Assembly: GCA_003260075.1 (NCBI GenBank)
Contig: QLIY01000715.1
Span: 6,993 to 70,992, forward strand
DNA from: Phallusia mammillata
Taxonomy: Eukaryota > Chordata > Ascidiacea > Phlebobranchia > Ascidiidae
Length of the DNA: 64,000 nt
Direction: 5' to 3'
Below are positions 49,019 to 62,800 of the stretch, one piece after another. The translations under genes were made by a program, and so were the position numbers. Each line of letters begins with the position of its first letter. Positions within the stretch are counted from its first letter, which is position 1. The notes under the pieces were generated by a model. That model made no database searches and was not told where the DNA came from. It saw nothing but the letters and a program-made list of their open reading frames with translations.

Positions 49019-52000
49019 TTAGTGTACATCGCAGATTGATTGAAACTTGACAGTGGTGGCGTTTTCGGGGCGTGCCACCGGAAGATACTTGTAGTTAATC
49101 TCCTGGTCGGTCGGGTTCATTTCCCAGTCGTAGGTGCGTAGTAGACGGGCGGCAACATCGCGTAAGATGTTCCCGATAAACGTTCGCCCAATGCAGCAAC
49201 GTGGCCCACCACCGAAGCAAAAGACAAGGTCCCTGTGGTCGGAGTTCCTGCACAAAAAAGCTGCAAATAGTTACGGGTTACAAAGGGTCAATATGGCTTG
49301 GCGAGCATATATGTGTACATAATGCAATCACTAAATCCGTGTGCAAAGTAGCCTGACTGCTCTGTGTTTACAGTCAAAGCATATTGTTGCACGCTTCTGT
49401 CCATACAACACATAATCGCTTCGTTGCAAACATGGATTCAGCGATATGTCCACGTTTTATTGCGTCAAAGACTCTGTTTTCGTTGAGAGCGTTATTTTTT
49501 TGTATCAGCCCGTGCGGTCAAGTTTACAAGATAATGGCGGTTGAAAGCGCAAAGCACAAAAATCATAAAATGCCACAAACACGCGTCGAAAACAATGTCA
49601 TGAACCTTTCTCCAACCAATCAACAGGCAACTGCAAATTTGCGAAACCGGCACTTAACCAGGGTGCGTCAATTCACTCAAATTCTTCAAGAAAAACATGT
49701 AGTCACAGGCGGCCAGCAAGTGTGCAAAACAGTTGACAAAAAATAGTGACTAACAAACGTATGATTTCCTTATTTCACTTCTTTTATTTTCCATATTGTC
49801 TAATTGAAGGCTTTTTGGAACCTGTAATTTGTTTTCGAGTCAAAGGAATTAAGGAACCACGACCGGATTTATAAATCGAGGTCGTCAGTTTAACAAAATT
49901 ATTGTTTTGAAACATCAGCGTCATGAGCAATTTGTAACAAAGCAAATGGATGAAAAACAGACGACCTCAAATGCTTCTAGTACAACAACAATTGCCTGTT
50001 CTTTTTTGGGAAGGGGGGGGGGGGGGGGGGGATTATCGTCATTAGTGTTAAGGTTTCCCTTTTATACATGTGGTTTCAATTGTCAGAATACAATCCACTA
50101 TTGTGGAGAAATAAGTTTCATGGGAAAAGAAAAAAAAAACTGTTCATTTTTAGAGGTCGTCGTGATGCGTGTGTGTTTTGGTAAGCCTGCTAGTGACAAG
50201 TAGATAAATTTTCTCAAGTAAATGATCCGGTATTCGTCAGCATCGTCGCGTAATGTCAACGATTATTGTGATTGCGTTACTGCCTAACAGTGAAAACAAC
50301 GATAAGACAAAATATCATAGATAGCATTAAAGGGGGGGGGGAAATTTCAACGATTATTGTAATTATGTTACTGTCTAACAGTGAAAACAACGATAAGACA
50401 AAATATCATAGATAGCATTAAAAGCATGCGAAGATTGCCAAAAGATTTTATCATAGATTTATGATATCAATACATATGACACCATTTTTTGGCATTTGAA
50501 CTTTTAGCGGTTCGTCAGACCGGCAACAATTATTTCCCGAATGACATCCTGAGCGTTTCAGCTTACTTTACTGTTGGCAGAGTCAATGATGTTTAAGGAC
50601 ACAAGGCGTTAGGATAGGGAATATGTATTCAGTTCGAAACCTGCATTGGCACTTATGGACTTTAACGTACTTTTGATTTTTATTCATATTTACGCTTAGC
50701 TTTATAAGCACTGTAATCCGAAAATAGTGTTTGTATCCTTCCTAATTAACAATTGCAGCGCGGCCACACATAAGATAAGAGGTAACAATTAAGGCCTTCA
50801 AAGCTCTCCAGCCAGTTGTCAGTACAAATGTGCATTTGATAAGAGCAATGAATATTTGATGTCTCCGATCAGATTCAAATCCATGTCCGGGGTGACGCAA
50901 TAGCTTGGGAGTGTCGGGTGACACATGTCCCAAATGAAAGGGACCGAACGATGAATATATAACCCAGCGGTTGAAACCCGTTATTTCAATGCCCAATGTC
51001 TATAATCTTACAACCACGATGGGGAATTTCATAGAGCCTCATTCATTTTTAAAGATGACATTCACCTTAGTAAGTCCGTATGTTTGTCAAACCTGCCTAT
51101 ATTAAGACATACCATAACTACCCAACAGCCTACAAATTATAATTGATAATTATCAGTTAGATCGGTATCTTTTACCCGTCGGCATTAAACAATTGAAGAC
51201 AAAAATTACAAGTGTTGCAACGAAACGGTTTCTTAAGCCTCAAACGTTTTTTTACCTACAACAAATCATACATGTGCTGTTGTTATATACAAAAAAGGCT
51301 GACTACAAGCAAATGCTTCTTGAAAAAAGAAAGACAATCTTAACAAGGCCTACAAGTGGCGTATACTGTCCTATCCAATATTGTCTAACAAACATTATTC
51401 AGAGCAAAAAAATCAGAGCCAATATATTTGTGTAGAGCATAACTACGTTTCGACAAGTACTATAGTCATCGTCAGGTTATAAGAAATTTCTTTTCTTATA
51501 TTGGCCCTGATTTTTTTGCTCAGATTATTCAAAACCGTGAATAGTGTACCTAAACATTATTCAATTTAGTTATATTTTCTTAGGCCCTGTTAAGTATAAA
51601 ACCTATAGTATAACTGATATTTGAAACCCACCAAGTCGTCCAGCGCTCAGGAAGGAATTCATCCGGTCGCGGAAATACTTGCTCGTCGCGGTGGGCCACG
51701 TGGGAGGCGTAGACAACAGCGTAGTCCTGTGTAACAAGAGGTGGGTCGAAAGTGAGCGATTGCGACATGTAAATTTCCTTGTTTGTGAAAATAGGCGCAC
51801 TAAAATGAATATAGACAAGGATTTTGACCCACACGATAACGGATATAGGCGTCGCGTCGGCGATTACATTTATTTCATTCGGGTGGAGACTTTAAAACGG
51901 TTTGTATTTTCCATGTCTGTCGTCATCGGGGAGAATTTCACTTACTTGTCAACTTGCTGAAAATCGTGCACAAACAGTTGGCGAATTACATCGGTACTCG

Positions 52001-55000
52001 CCACTAAGCCATCGACAAGCTACCAGCAACACAAGAACATTTCTTGTGAAAAATTGAGGTCTGCCATGTCCTCAGTCACAGTCGAAAAATCGAGCAGATT
52101 ATCGCAATATTAACGTTTCAAAGATCGTCAACAAACTCCTACTTATCGGCGCGCAGAATTTCTAAACATTCGCCGGCTTAAAAGGTTTTGTTTCGCCGGT
52201 AATAAAATCGGGAGTGACAAGACCAACCAACGAGGTTTTCAATTATTCAAATGCTCGCGCTTGCTGGCAAAATGGATTGTTGCTATCTGTGTAAGAATAC
52301 AAACTTTACTTTGCTGTCGATCGCTAATTATGTAACCAATGTTCGGGCTGCGGTATCGTCGGTATTTGGCACGTAAACTGTTCTACGGAGCGCAAGTCAA
52401 AAGCTATTACTGCGAAGGGCGATACATCTACCATTCGTAGAAGTTTTCGTCGAAAAATGCGTTTTAGATTTCTACTTGCTAACATTATACAGTGGAGATA
52501 TTTCTGGCATTCCATAAATTTTTCCACCATCCATTTTGCGGTTGATGTTGTGTCCCATTGTATATTGTTTCCCACAGTTTCAAAGCTGTTTTCTTCAACA
52601 GCATGTCGCAAAAACACCACTAATGGTGAAAACTTGCGACAGAATAAACATTGTCTAACAGCTACACTGCGTTATCAAAAGCTCTGGCAATAAGCGATAC
52701 ACAACACAGTTAAAAAATATTTTCTGGACTGTGGTACAAAAATAATTTTCTTAGGTCACAAAGTGATTTTTAAATTGCCCAATTTTATCCGCAGCAAAAT
52801 TGTGTCAAAGTTTTGTTTATACGTTTGAGTGCTAAATTTGCATTCCGGTAGCTTTGATCCCGGGTTGTACACTACAGGTCATTGATTCCTCTGAAGTGGA
52901 AAATCCCAGGTAGCCGCCTTGCCCTTTTCCTCGAGAGGAAAACAAAGCGCTAACTTAGTAGGGCGATGATGTCACAACTATTATCAGCCAATTCCACGGG
53001 GCAGCAATTTAAATCACGTTACCGATAAGATTGATTTTTATTGGGGCCGCAATTTCGCTGGAAAGTGTTGATATGGAGTATCTAATATCACAATCTTTGA
53101 CTCAGAACGACATCGCTCTGGCGTAGTTACTCACTACTCCCATCAAGTGGGCCATTGCGGTTTTGTAATTGACACACGCTGTAGGCTTATTCAATGGCGT
53201 CTTTGTGGCAACTTAAAAGTCAATTAATTACTAAAATCTAGCATATTCTTAAATCGCATATACAAACAATATGATTTGACTACCTTAATTGCCACCAATA
53301 GTTAATGCGTTGCCCCATACTCAAACAATGAAAAATGGAACACGACTCTGCTTAAAACAGAGGATGCGTTTGTTACCTTAGGAATTTTGTATCGTCCAAC
53401 TGTGGTTTGTTTCAGTGCCAATCGACGTCCGCCGAAAAAAGGAGGCCACAACCGTTCCACTTCAAGTAAAGCGTCAGCAAGAAAATTTTCATCGGCGATT
53501 GCTCGTTGTCTCCAAACTTTCTAAACAAGAAAGCACACAATTCAAAGCTAAAATAATACAAAGTTCACCTAAATTACAATAAAGGGATCATTCACTGTGG
53601 CGACAATTACAATTTAATATGTTTATTTGGTACGAGCATTTAGACACACTAACCTGAGTATTTATTTTGCAAACGTAATTTACGTCGTTAATTACGGTAT
53701 AATTACTTTAGAAAAGCAGAAATTATAAATAAATTTCTTAAGGAAAAAAGACTTGCAGTGTTTGATGAATTTATAGTTTTTTTAATAATACTTATAACGT
53801 GTGGCATAAAATAGCTTGGAAAATGTCCGTTTTGTGTCCTAACAGCGATGTCTTGTACATCAACCAAGACAGGTCTATTTTTTTGTAGCAACGAAAATGA
53901 CCACAATATATCAATATACGCACTCGCATAGCCTTTGCATGAGTCTGCTACTGTGAAACACCGCAGGCAAAATGCGACGGCCACAGTTGTTTGTGTGTGT
54001 CCGAACCAACCTTTTTGCTTCCTGACATTGCTAACACAAAAGAGTTGAGAATTGAGGCGAATGCTTTGGGTATAAGTGCGGAGACGAACATAAGCAGATG
54101 CTGCTCGGCCGTTTTGTCATCAGGGAATTCGATGCTTTGCATGCTCTGCAGTACGTTCCTGCAGCCTGCGGAGATACGTGAAAATTTATTACTGTATGTA
54201 TACACTGGATTTGGATTTGATTTAAAGGTAGTTAGACATGTTAAAACAACACATAACGCACATAAATTTCCATAAACACGCTTGGAAAAAATATGTTACC
54301 ACCGGAGTGTTTTGCGACTAGCAATGTATGTAATGTGGTCGTTCGCCGGTTTAATAATTATTTGTATCCAGTATATTTAGCATATTTATGTAAATTTATG
54401 AAACTGTTTGAAAGCATCGAAAACGGGAATACAAGATTAGTGGACAAATTCCAAGCTTTGCACCATCGCCATACTTGAATGAATGCTTAATATAACTAGA
54501 GCTGAACAATGCCCCCAAGACCACTCAGTACACCACATGAATGTCCTTTGTGTGGCACTAAAAACACACGTCTTCAAATTGTCTTGGCAGTTGTCATAGG
54601 CATATTAGGTTTCCATAATCCTGTTAAACGTGCCACTAAGTGTTTATAAAGAGTTTTATCCTCAATTGTTGTCCTGCAAACAACAACTATGAACTCTCTT
54701 TGTCAGAAATGGTTACCAGAAAATGTATGAACAAACATGTGCTTACCACTCTGATAATGAGATTGTGCAATAACTTTCCTAATGGCAACTAGCAGCTTTT
54801 CCTTGGCTTGTAGTGCTTGAGCAAATGTAGAAGGTCCTCCCATCGGAACTCTAATGCTGATGGGAACAGATATAATACCTGCAAAATAAAAGTTTAGAAA
54901 AGGGCTTTTTAACATCCTTGTTTCATCCTCCTAACATTAGATTAGTCTAGACATGAAGTTTTTCACCCCCAAACAGAAGACAAACAGAAATAATGTACTG

Positions 55001-56225
55001 TGTAACTAAATTGTATACCAGCCACACACTTTAACCTCAAAAGTGTGTCCAAATGGGGCCATTGTCCAAGTTAGAAGACCTGGATTAGTCCGTATTCAAT
55101 CACAACACATAGCTTTCATCAAAAGATATAATGCTCACATGACATAACACAATTATAAAGTTTATTACCATGCCAATGTTTAGTTGCAAGATCTTGTATA
55201 TTTTCAACCACCTCTTCAGATGTGGAAACATCCAAACCAAGAAATAATTGCAGACATAACTTTGTCATCATATGTTTAATTTCTTCATAAATTGGCACAT
55301 CATGCCTATATGTCATGCAAAACACACATTATTGTAAGTTTGTGCTTGGCTAACATATAACCAACGTACAACAAGCATCTTTAAAAAATTTCTATGGTCC
55401 AAGCCAATTACATAATGTTCTATGGTAAAAAAATCATTTCTCAAAAATAATTCTTAACTAAAACATGTCATACAGTAAAGACTCAATAAATGTGTCTGTT
55501 TTATAAATTATTAATAACCCACCTTCCTTTCAGTGATGAAACAAATGGATCAATCACACTGGAAAGAAACAAAAACAGTGTTTGGTAATCCCAAATGAAT
55601 GTTTTTTTATATATCCATATTCAGAGATTTTGCTAAACACATATGATATCACAAAAACTCAACACATATGATATCACAAAAAAAGATATCTACCTGTCAA
55701 AACATTGTTGATATTTTGTTGAATCTTGAAACAATGGTTCGAACAATGATCGTAATGTCTCAGCATGAGCACCGTCGTGAAAAAGGATGTTGTCACCATA
55801 GATTTTCTGCAGAAATGCTTTGTACCCAAATCCAAAATCATGAAACTTTTCTGCAATAAAAAGCACTGTACTTTAATTTAATTATCAATTTAAAGTGGTC
55901 GTATTTTATATTTGTTAAGATCAATGGCACAATTCCTTCCACCAGTTTTTTAGTTTACACTTACCATTAAGAAGTTCTTTAATTAGCCAGGGCGACGAAA
56001 TAAATATGGTTGGGTTATTTAAAAATCTGACAAGAAATATTTCCGATGTGTGATGGCAGTTTCTGCTGTTTACATACTTCACCGGGTCTCTAAAACATTT
56101 GAAGGTTATGCACAAGCAATGAAACCATACATAGGCAAATATTCAACAAACCTGTAAAATTCTACTGATGTTTCACCAATCACAGGGTACCCGCATCTAC
56201 CAGGAACGTTTTCAAGTAGTGGCAT
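49019..56225 (-). CDS. Cytochrome P450, 427 aa, no N-terminal membrane anchor
   Basis: Ten exons, all in frame for 428 codons including stop: 56225-56152, 56089-55965, 55850-55694, 55558-55523, 55305-55169, 54878-54747, 54165-54011, 53520-53377, 51726-51632, 49247-49019. The start MPLLENVPGRCGYPVIGET is the proline-rich P450 entry, but nothing hydrophobic precedes it. Helix K has E-V-E-R (LLEVERLWPPFFGG). The PERW region is FPRPDEFLPERW. The heme loop FCFGGGPRCCIGR has the Cys ligand. The overall pattern is closest to CYP26/CYP120-type enzymes. The helix I position normally reading A-G-x-D/E-T is replaced by SALIPKAFASI, so the acid-alcohol pair for O2 activation is absent. Substrate unknown. 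The gene is divergent to the MUN-domain gene, 611 bp between start codons. Confidence 0.9.
50013..50031 (+). repeat. 19-nt poly-G run
   Basis: Homopolymer within the last P450 intron. No duplicated flanks were noticed. Confidence 0.9.
50256..50422. repeat. Tandem duplication of 76 bp with 10 G at the junction
   Basis: 50256-50331 and 50347-50422 are near-identical (TCAACGATTATTGT through ATAGCATTAAA), with a few substitutions such as GATTGCG/AATTATG. G10 (50332-50341) plus AAATT separates them. It lies in a P450 intron. Confidence 0.85.
51394..51529. mobile_element. Foldback element with 32-bp inverted ends
   Basis: 51394-51425 (core GAGCAAAAAAATCAGAGCC) pairs with 51498-51529 at about 27 of 32 positions. 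The centre, read on the minus strand, contains CTGACGA then CGAAACG, reminiscent of hammerhead-ribozyme core boxes. It lies in a P450 intron. Confidence 0.55.
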
Positions 56226-56836
56226 AATTAAAATATTCAGTTACGCTAAAAACAAAAGAACCAAACAAAAACTACAAAGTGCTTTAGGCTGGAAACTGTT
56301 TATGCATTGATGACCATTATGAATCAGCTGTTTTTGAAAGCAATATCTGATTGGTGTAATCACTGATGCATAACTGTTTTTATGCGCATGGTTGAGCACT
56401 ATTGTAAACATAACTTTCTTGTCATTTTGATTTTTTGGCGATATTAGGGCACACAACAAAAATTGATTCCGCAAATTTGATTAATCAATCACTTTTTTGC
56501 ACTGACGTAGGGGACATGTGTTGACGAAAGTTTGGTTTTCAACGTAATGCTGAACGTTGCGGCTAAAGAACTGCAGTAACTTTGTCAGGTGTTTCAGTAA
56601 ACGCGAAAAAGGGCGTCGTTGTCTCATTTGGAGCTAATAATTAACTTTTACCTCTACATATGCCGACATGCAAAGCTGAGCTTGTTATGACTTGTGCAAT
56701 CAGGCTTGGTATCACGTGCATTGTTAGTGTTACTGGGTCTGCCCCAAAGTTGTCAACAATCTCAACTGATTTCACTGCATGTATAGTCAAAAAATTAATC
56801 CTATTTCATTTTCAGTCGTTTGTATTAGAAATAAAC
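56226..56836. promoter_or_regulatory. Divergent promoter region of P450 and MUN-domain genes
   Basis: A 611-bp gap between head-to-head start codons. No TATA box is evident for either gene. A CAG acceptor at about 56814 just before the plus-strand ATG suggests a 5' UTR intron there. Confidence 0.4.
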
Positions 56837-59800
56837 ATGGATTATAATCAAAGATTGATTGACCAACAAAGGTTGTGCTATAAAGTAATAGATAAAATTA
56901 TGGAAGCAGATGAACATGAAGAGTATTCGACCTCCGTTGGAAACATTTCTCTGTAGGCAACAGTGTAAATGTTAAAGATAAATGAAAAACTTGTTCTTAA
57001 ATTTATGTTTCTTTTCTATAGGCAGTCAACATGTATCAAATCCACCCTGGTATACTTCTCAAAGTTCAGGTATATATTTGCAACAGTTTTGATGATTTTC
57101 TGATTCAAGTTAAAGCAAAATGTGGTTTTACAGATTTTCCAACTTTGAAAAAATTGTGAAACTTCATCAGTGCCCACTCGATGAAATTCAAGATACCATG
57201 CTGCCACACATTGCGAATAGTAAATTTCCTGGTTCAAGAGAAAGATCCAGTCAAAGTGAAACAAGGCTGCAAGCATTGTATGAGAGGAAAAAACACTCAA
57301 AGCGCAACTCTGTAGTTTCATTACCAACTTCAACAATAAAAAAAAATCTTTCTGATGTTTCTGAAACAACCAGTGACATCTCCAGCATTTTCAGTGATGA
57401 AGTCTTCAGTAGCACAGGTATCTAAAAATTAAATGTCGCAAGACCTTTATTGAGTTAACTGTTACTAATGTACCACTTGTTCAAAGGAAACCTGGATGTA
57501 CATGCAGAACTTAACAAACAGGGAAGACTTTCTGGACATGGATTTGAAGTGTACATAGCTGCCTCAATTTGTGTTCAAAACCCAGTTCTTGCACCCCAAT
57601 GTACAGCACAAACCCCAGGTATATGTTGTAAAATCCTATACTTTTTTAAGTTTGGTTAGTCCTATTTCCAATTAGTCAAGGTTTTTTCCCCTGGTTTGGA
57701 TGGATTATTCACTTTATATGATTGTTGCATTGAATTATGTGCATGACTTACAAAACAGTTGGCGATTTTACCGAAATTTGATTTTGCCAGTAAAAAAACA
57801 TACTGTTTTGGTACTCCAAGTATAAATAGACGTAAATAAATAAATGAATGGATATGCTGAACAACCTTACTTGCTCTTTAATAATAAAACATTTATCAAC
57901 AATTTTGTTTGTGTAGCAATGGAGGTTCCAATGATGCACAAAAATGCCAGGTATGCTTTTGATGTGTTGAAAATTAATGTATGTTGTATATGTTTTATGC
58001 AATTGCTAAATTTTAGGCGTGTAAAAGAAATACTGGGTAGATATTTGCGCATCATTTACAACATGGGCAAAAACAAGCATTATCAATATCAAAAACAACT
58101 TTTGGACAAAGAGAACAATCCAGACAAAATTATGAGATTACAACTATTTACACAATTATGCCAACTTGAATCAAATGAAAATCCCTACTATAGAGCAGAT
58201 CAATTTCAGGTAAACATTGATTGATTTATTTGTTATTTCTAAAAAAAAATCTTTGTTACAACTGAATTAGAACCATTTATTAGATTTCTGATGCTACAAA
58301 TGATGAACAAAAAAGAACTAAAATAAAAAGAATTTCTTAAGTGCTAATATGTACAGCAATCACTAAAGACATAGAAAGTGTAGTCCAATTAAAAAGTAAA
58401 AACTAAATCAAGTAAACGTTCAAAGTGTTGTTTTGCATGACAATTTTACATTGAGTTTTTTCTAAGCTTTCCTTGTTTCAAAACTAAATAAATGTGTTTT
58501 AGACCAAAGAAGATTATCAAAAATGGTATGAAGAAGAACAGAAAACACTTTTCAAACTGTTGGGAGACAATTTTCCATCTGACAAGAGTGTTCATGAAGC
58601 TGGAAAGACCTGCAGAAATCATGTTGAGGATTATCAAAGCCTTATTTTAAAGGTAATCCTGATAATGATACACTAAGATTGTATCAGTTTGTATGAATTT
58701 GTATTTGCTTTGAAACGAATTATTCATTTCATTGATTATTGTCATAGCTTGTAAAAACAAAGGGCTTATAAAAACATATTGTTCTTTGTACAGATAATTA
58801 CTTGACTTAACTTTAAACATTGACACATCAAACGATTTTTAAACTTGGCCCATGTACATTTTTATGGTTTTTGACAAAACAAATGGAGTTAAATATATTA
58901 CTGTATTGCTAAATTTACTTTAATTACAGATACTTAAGCATGAAGCTGGTTATAACGCTGAAAAACATGACAGCGTTACACGTGCTCTGTCCGACGCCGA
59001 CCTGCCACAATCTACATCATCGCCTCATAATAACCATTCTTTTTTGCCGTCCAAAGCCGAGCGTTTGTTGTGTGAATTTTCCCACCTTTTCAGAATAAAC
59101 CCCGTTACGCAGCACGTAGTTTTCCTTCAGTGTATAAAACTATGTTGTGAAGATGGAATTTTCCAATTTGGTGACCAAATTGTTCTGTGGGTGATAAAAA
59201 AGCGGGTAAGCCATAACAGTCAATTTCGACTTCGTATTTTAAGTCAAAGTTCGAAATATTATCAACATTTAAAAAATGTATTAATCCTCTGTTTTAGCTG
59301 GCAGATTTGATGAGCATGCTTTTGGACAAAACGTCAAAAAACGTTATTTTAGGATCAGAGTTGGAGTTTATGGTGGATTTTACAGGTAGAAAACGTACAT
59401 GTTCAAAATTTGCATCATTGTAGTTTGTGTTTGCTTATTTTAACTGCCTGAATGACATCACACCTGCAATTTTTCCATTCACAAACATAGTTAGCAATTT
59501 ATTACGAATGTTTTGCGCTCGTCTGATGCAATCACATGGTGCTTTTTGATTGGTGCTGTTTTTAGGGTTTTAACCAATGTTTCGCCCCTCGGGAACTGAA
59601 ATTTTGCATTTTATCTAACAACGACCTGTTTACTATCGTATCACATGATTTTAAATTTTAGCTGTCGCAATACTATTGTACCGAGCGAGTGTGGGCCCCT
59701 AACATTTCACTTTGATAGCGCAACTTTGCGGTTTTATAGCTGCAGTTGCATTGTACTGTGTATATAGGGCACATGACGCAAGGCAATCGGGTAACTGCCA

Positions 59801-62800
59801 GACCGTGTTTATGTTTGTCTGCATTAAACAACCCATGCTTAACCTGTTACCTGATTTTCATTCGCACAATTTTTAATCTTGACTCATTTAAATATTTTGC
59901 GAATACTTTGGTATCGTGCTAATATTTTTTTCTTTTCATGAACGATTTAAAGTTATTCGAACGACAATACGCGAATTTAAAAACTGTTGGTAAACCACTC
60001 AAACGATCTTCGGCAAAGGCACAGTTTTTTTTAGTACAAACGAAGTTTCATGTCTGGCGTACAGAATAACTGCAACATACCTAACCTTGCATCGCCTGAC
60101 ATAATTGCAATCGCTCTGCAGCTCAAGCGATCGAGTGGATTAAGCAGCTCATGTGCTCATTCGTGTCGCAGTGGAAACCCGACCACGAACAATTGTCGTC
60201 GGTCCTGGCCCTGCTCAGCAAATGCTACGAGTTTCAGGCCGAGTTTGGCGATGCACCGGAGAGGGATTTGTGCGACTACGTTCAGCGCTGGCTCGAGTAG
60301 GTGGCTGTTGGCTTTGCTAAACTGCGGTTTGATACGATGTTTTAAGTCTGTGGTTTGCAAGACAGGCAATTTCTTAACGTCAAGCATTTACGCATGTACG
60401 TTTAGTGAGCAAGATCTTGCATTAAATTGTTCTTTGCTACCCCCTAGTGTCATATGGGGGGGGGGGTTAAACTGCGGTTTGATGCGATGTTTTAAGTCTG
60501 TGGTTTGCGAGACAGGCAATTTCTTAACGTCAAGCATTTACGCATGTACGTTTAGTGCGCAAGATCTTGCATTAAATTGTTCTTTGCTACCCCCTAGTGT
60601 CATATGACAAGTAGGTACAATATAGATTTACTAGCATGCAAGCTGACATAAACTTTAAATGTTCTGTTTTTGATCAGTGTCCATTGGTTGTCGAAAGGGC
60701 CTTAAATAAGCTGTAACGAGTTGTTTATGACTACAATGTTTTTTTTAATCTATTTGCACTTAAAATATATGTGCACTTGAATAGTCAGATTACCAAGAAT
60801 GATTTGTCAATTCTCGTTCCATTGTTTTATTTAGATCTCTCAATCCTGCGTTTGCAAAACTAGCTATTTATATTTCTTTCATTTTTGTCACTATCGTAAT
60901 AAATAAAATAATTATTGTACAGATGTGCCATTAAAGACGACTACATTTCCCGCAAGCAACTTCGGTGCGCTTGCGATGATCCGTGTGGTCAGTCGGCAAG
61001 CTTAAAATTGCTGCGTGCCGTCAACTACGCCACACATTCCCTTCTGCAAGAGGTGCACGATATTTACCAGTCAATATTTGAACGGTACATACAAAACATT
61101 GGACTGTTGAGGGCATCTGTATTGTACGACTGCGTTCTAAACGATGTTGCAATGATGGGCGAGGGGTTAATGTCAAAGGAAATGTTTGAGGACGAGCAAG
61201 AAATTTGTGCATCGGTTGTTATTGCTTCCAAGTAAGTACTTTTGTTTGTCTTTTTATTCTGTTAAAGTGTTTCGCCAGCTAAATAATAAGAACCAAACAC
61301 TCCAAACATTCGTTGGATTTGTAATATCCTTTCCCGATTCGGATCAATATGTGACTCTGTTCCATTTTTGCCCAAGTTTTCCAGTTGGACATAATTTAAT
61401 TTACGCAGACATGATTTACGGTAGACACAGTGATGTACCTTGGCCTTTAGTTTATTTTACCCAACGTCCAGGTTTTGCCTTACAAACGCCAAAACTTGCG
61501 CCCAGCCTATCAGCTATTGGGGGGGGGGATGTTAAAGTGTTTCGCCAGCTAAATAATAAGAACCAAACACTTCAAACATTCGTTGGATCTGTAATATACT
61601 TTCCCGATTCGGATCAATATGTGTCTCTGTTCCATTTTTGCCCAAGTTTTCCAGTTGGACATAATTTAATTTAGGCAGACATGATTTACGGTAGACACAG
61701 TGATGTGCCTTGGCCTTTAGTTTATTTTACCCAACGTCCGGGTTTTGCCTTACAAACGCCAAAACTTGCGCCCAGCCTATCAGCTATTGAACTTGATATT
61801 TAACATTACTAAACTGTTTATTCATGCACAGATTGGCAGAATTCGAAATGGCTGTCTTTAAAACTGGCTACAAACTGCAATTGGCTGACATTGATCGGTC
61901 GTGGCGGGAAGTCTGCTCAAAATTTACCCCGCTCTGGGTCAAGTGTATGTCTCAAAAGATGAGCGGTTTTATCCTGCAATGTATGAGGGACGATGAACCG
62001 GTCAACATCAAAACGTTTTTGTCTTCCTCGTCGAGAAACACCACAGACGATGAAACGAGCAGTGATAGCAGTTCCGATTGCATCATCACTCGCGTCGAAC
62101 AACCTCCATCTGGCAACAGAGTTCCTGTGAAGGAGGAGTCACCGGAAATTCCACAAGTGCGTTTTTAGATGTGAATTCTAGACTTTATTATCGCGTAATG
62201 TTTCCACAAAACAACGTACCTTTTTCTACTTGGTCAAAGATGGCTGCTAGCTTTGGATTTAAACAAACTTTAACTGCGCCTACGTAGGCTGTAGCCAAAG
62301 TTTGTTAATAGCTTAGTATAAGAAAGAAGATGTCGTGCGAGGTGCGAATTACATCATGCTCCTGAACTTTGCATTATTTGTTATTTGCTTAGGGCGCAAA
62401 TCGACTTCGCATGAATACAATCATCAGTCACAGTCAGAGCGAAGTTCCGCATCACGCCGAATCAACACTTGCAGATTCAAATCTGTTCAATACTACAGGC
62501 CAAAAGAAAGCCCAAACGACCGAAACTAGAGGCGCAGATTTAAAATGTGTTGCAACGACGTCATTTGATTGCTCTCGCGCTGCTGTCGACTTTCTGGTGC
62601 TCGTAAACAGGTGAGAAGTACTAAAATTACCAACAGTCGAGTGCTTAACCTATTGGACTCCGAACACAAACAAGACAAGGGTTATATGTGTTAAAACCAT
62701 TATACTGAAAAAAAAGAAAAGTTGACTGTTGTGTATTATTGTTTGTTTTTACACACCAACACATACTTGCTGTCTATAGCTGCCTATGAATCGTATCGTT

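Noticed and set aside
49384..49746. 120-codon plus-strand frame inside the P450 intron
   Set aside because: No recognisable motif, no splice or promoter context, and composition like the surrounding intron.
60050..60607. 185-codon plus-strand frame
   Set aside because: It arises from the duplicated intron segments joined by G11 and reads the real exon 60122-60296 in the wrong frame.
61186..61674. 162-codon plus-strand frame
   Set aside because: It runs through the 260-bp duplicated intron segment. Only the part up to 61231 belongs to a real exon, in a different frame.
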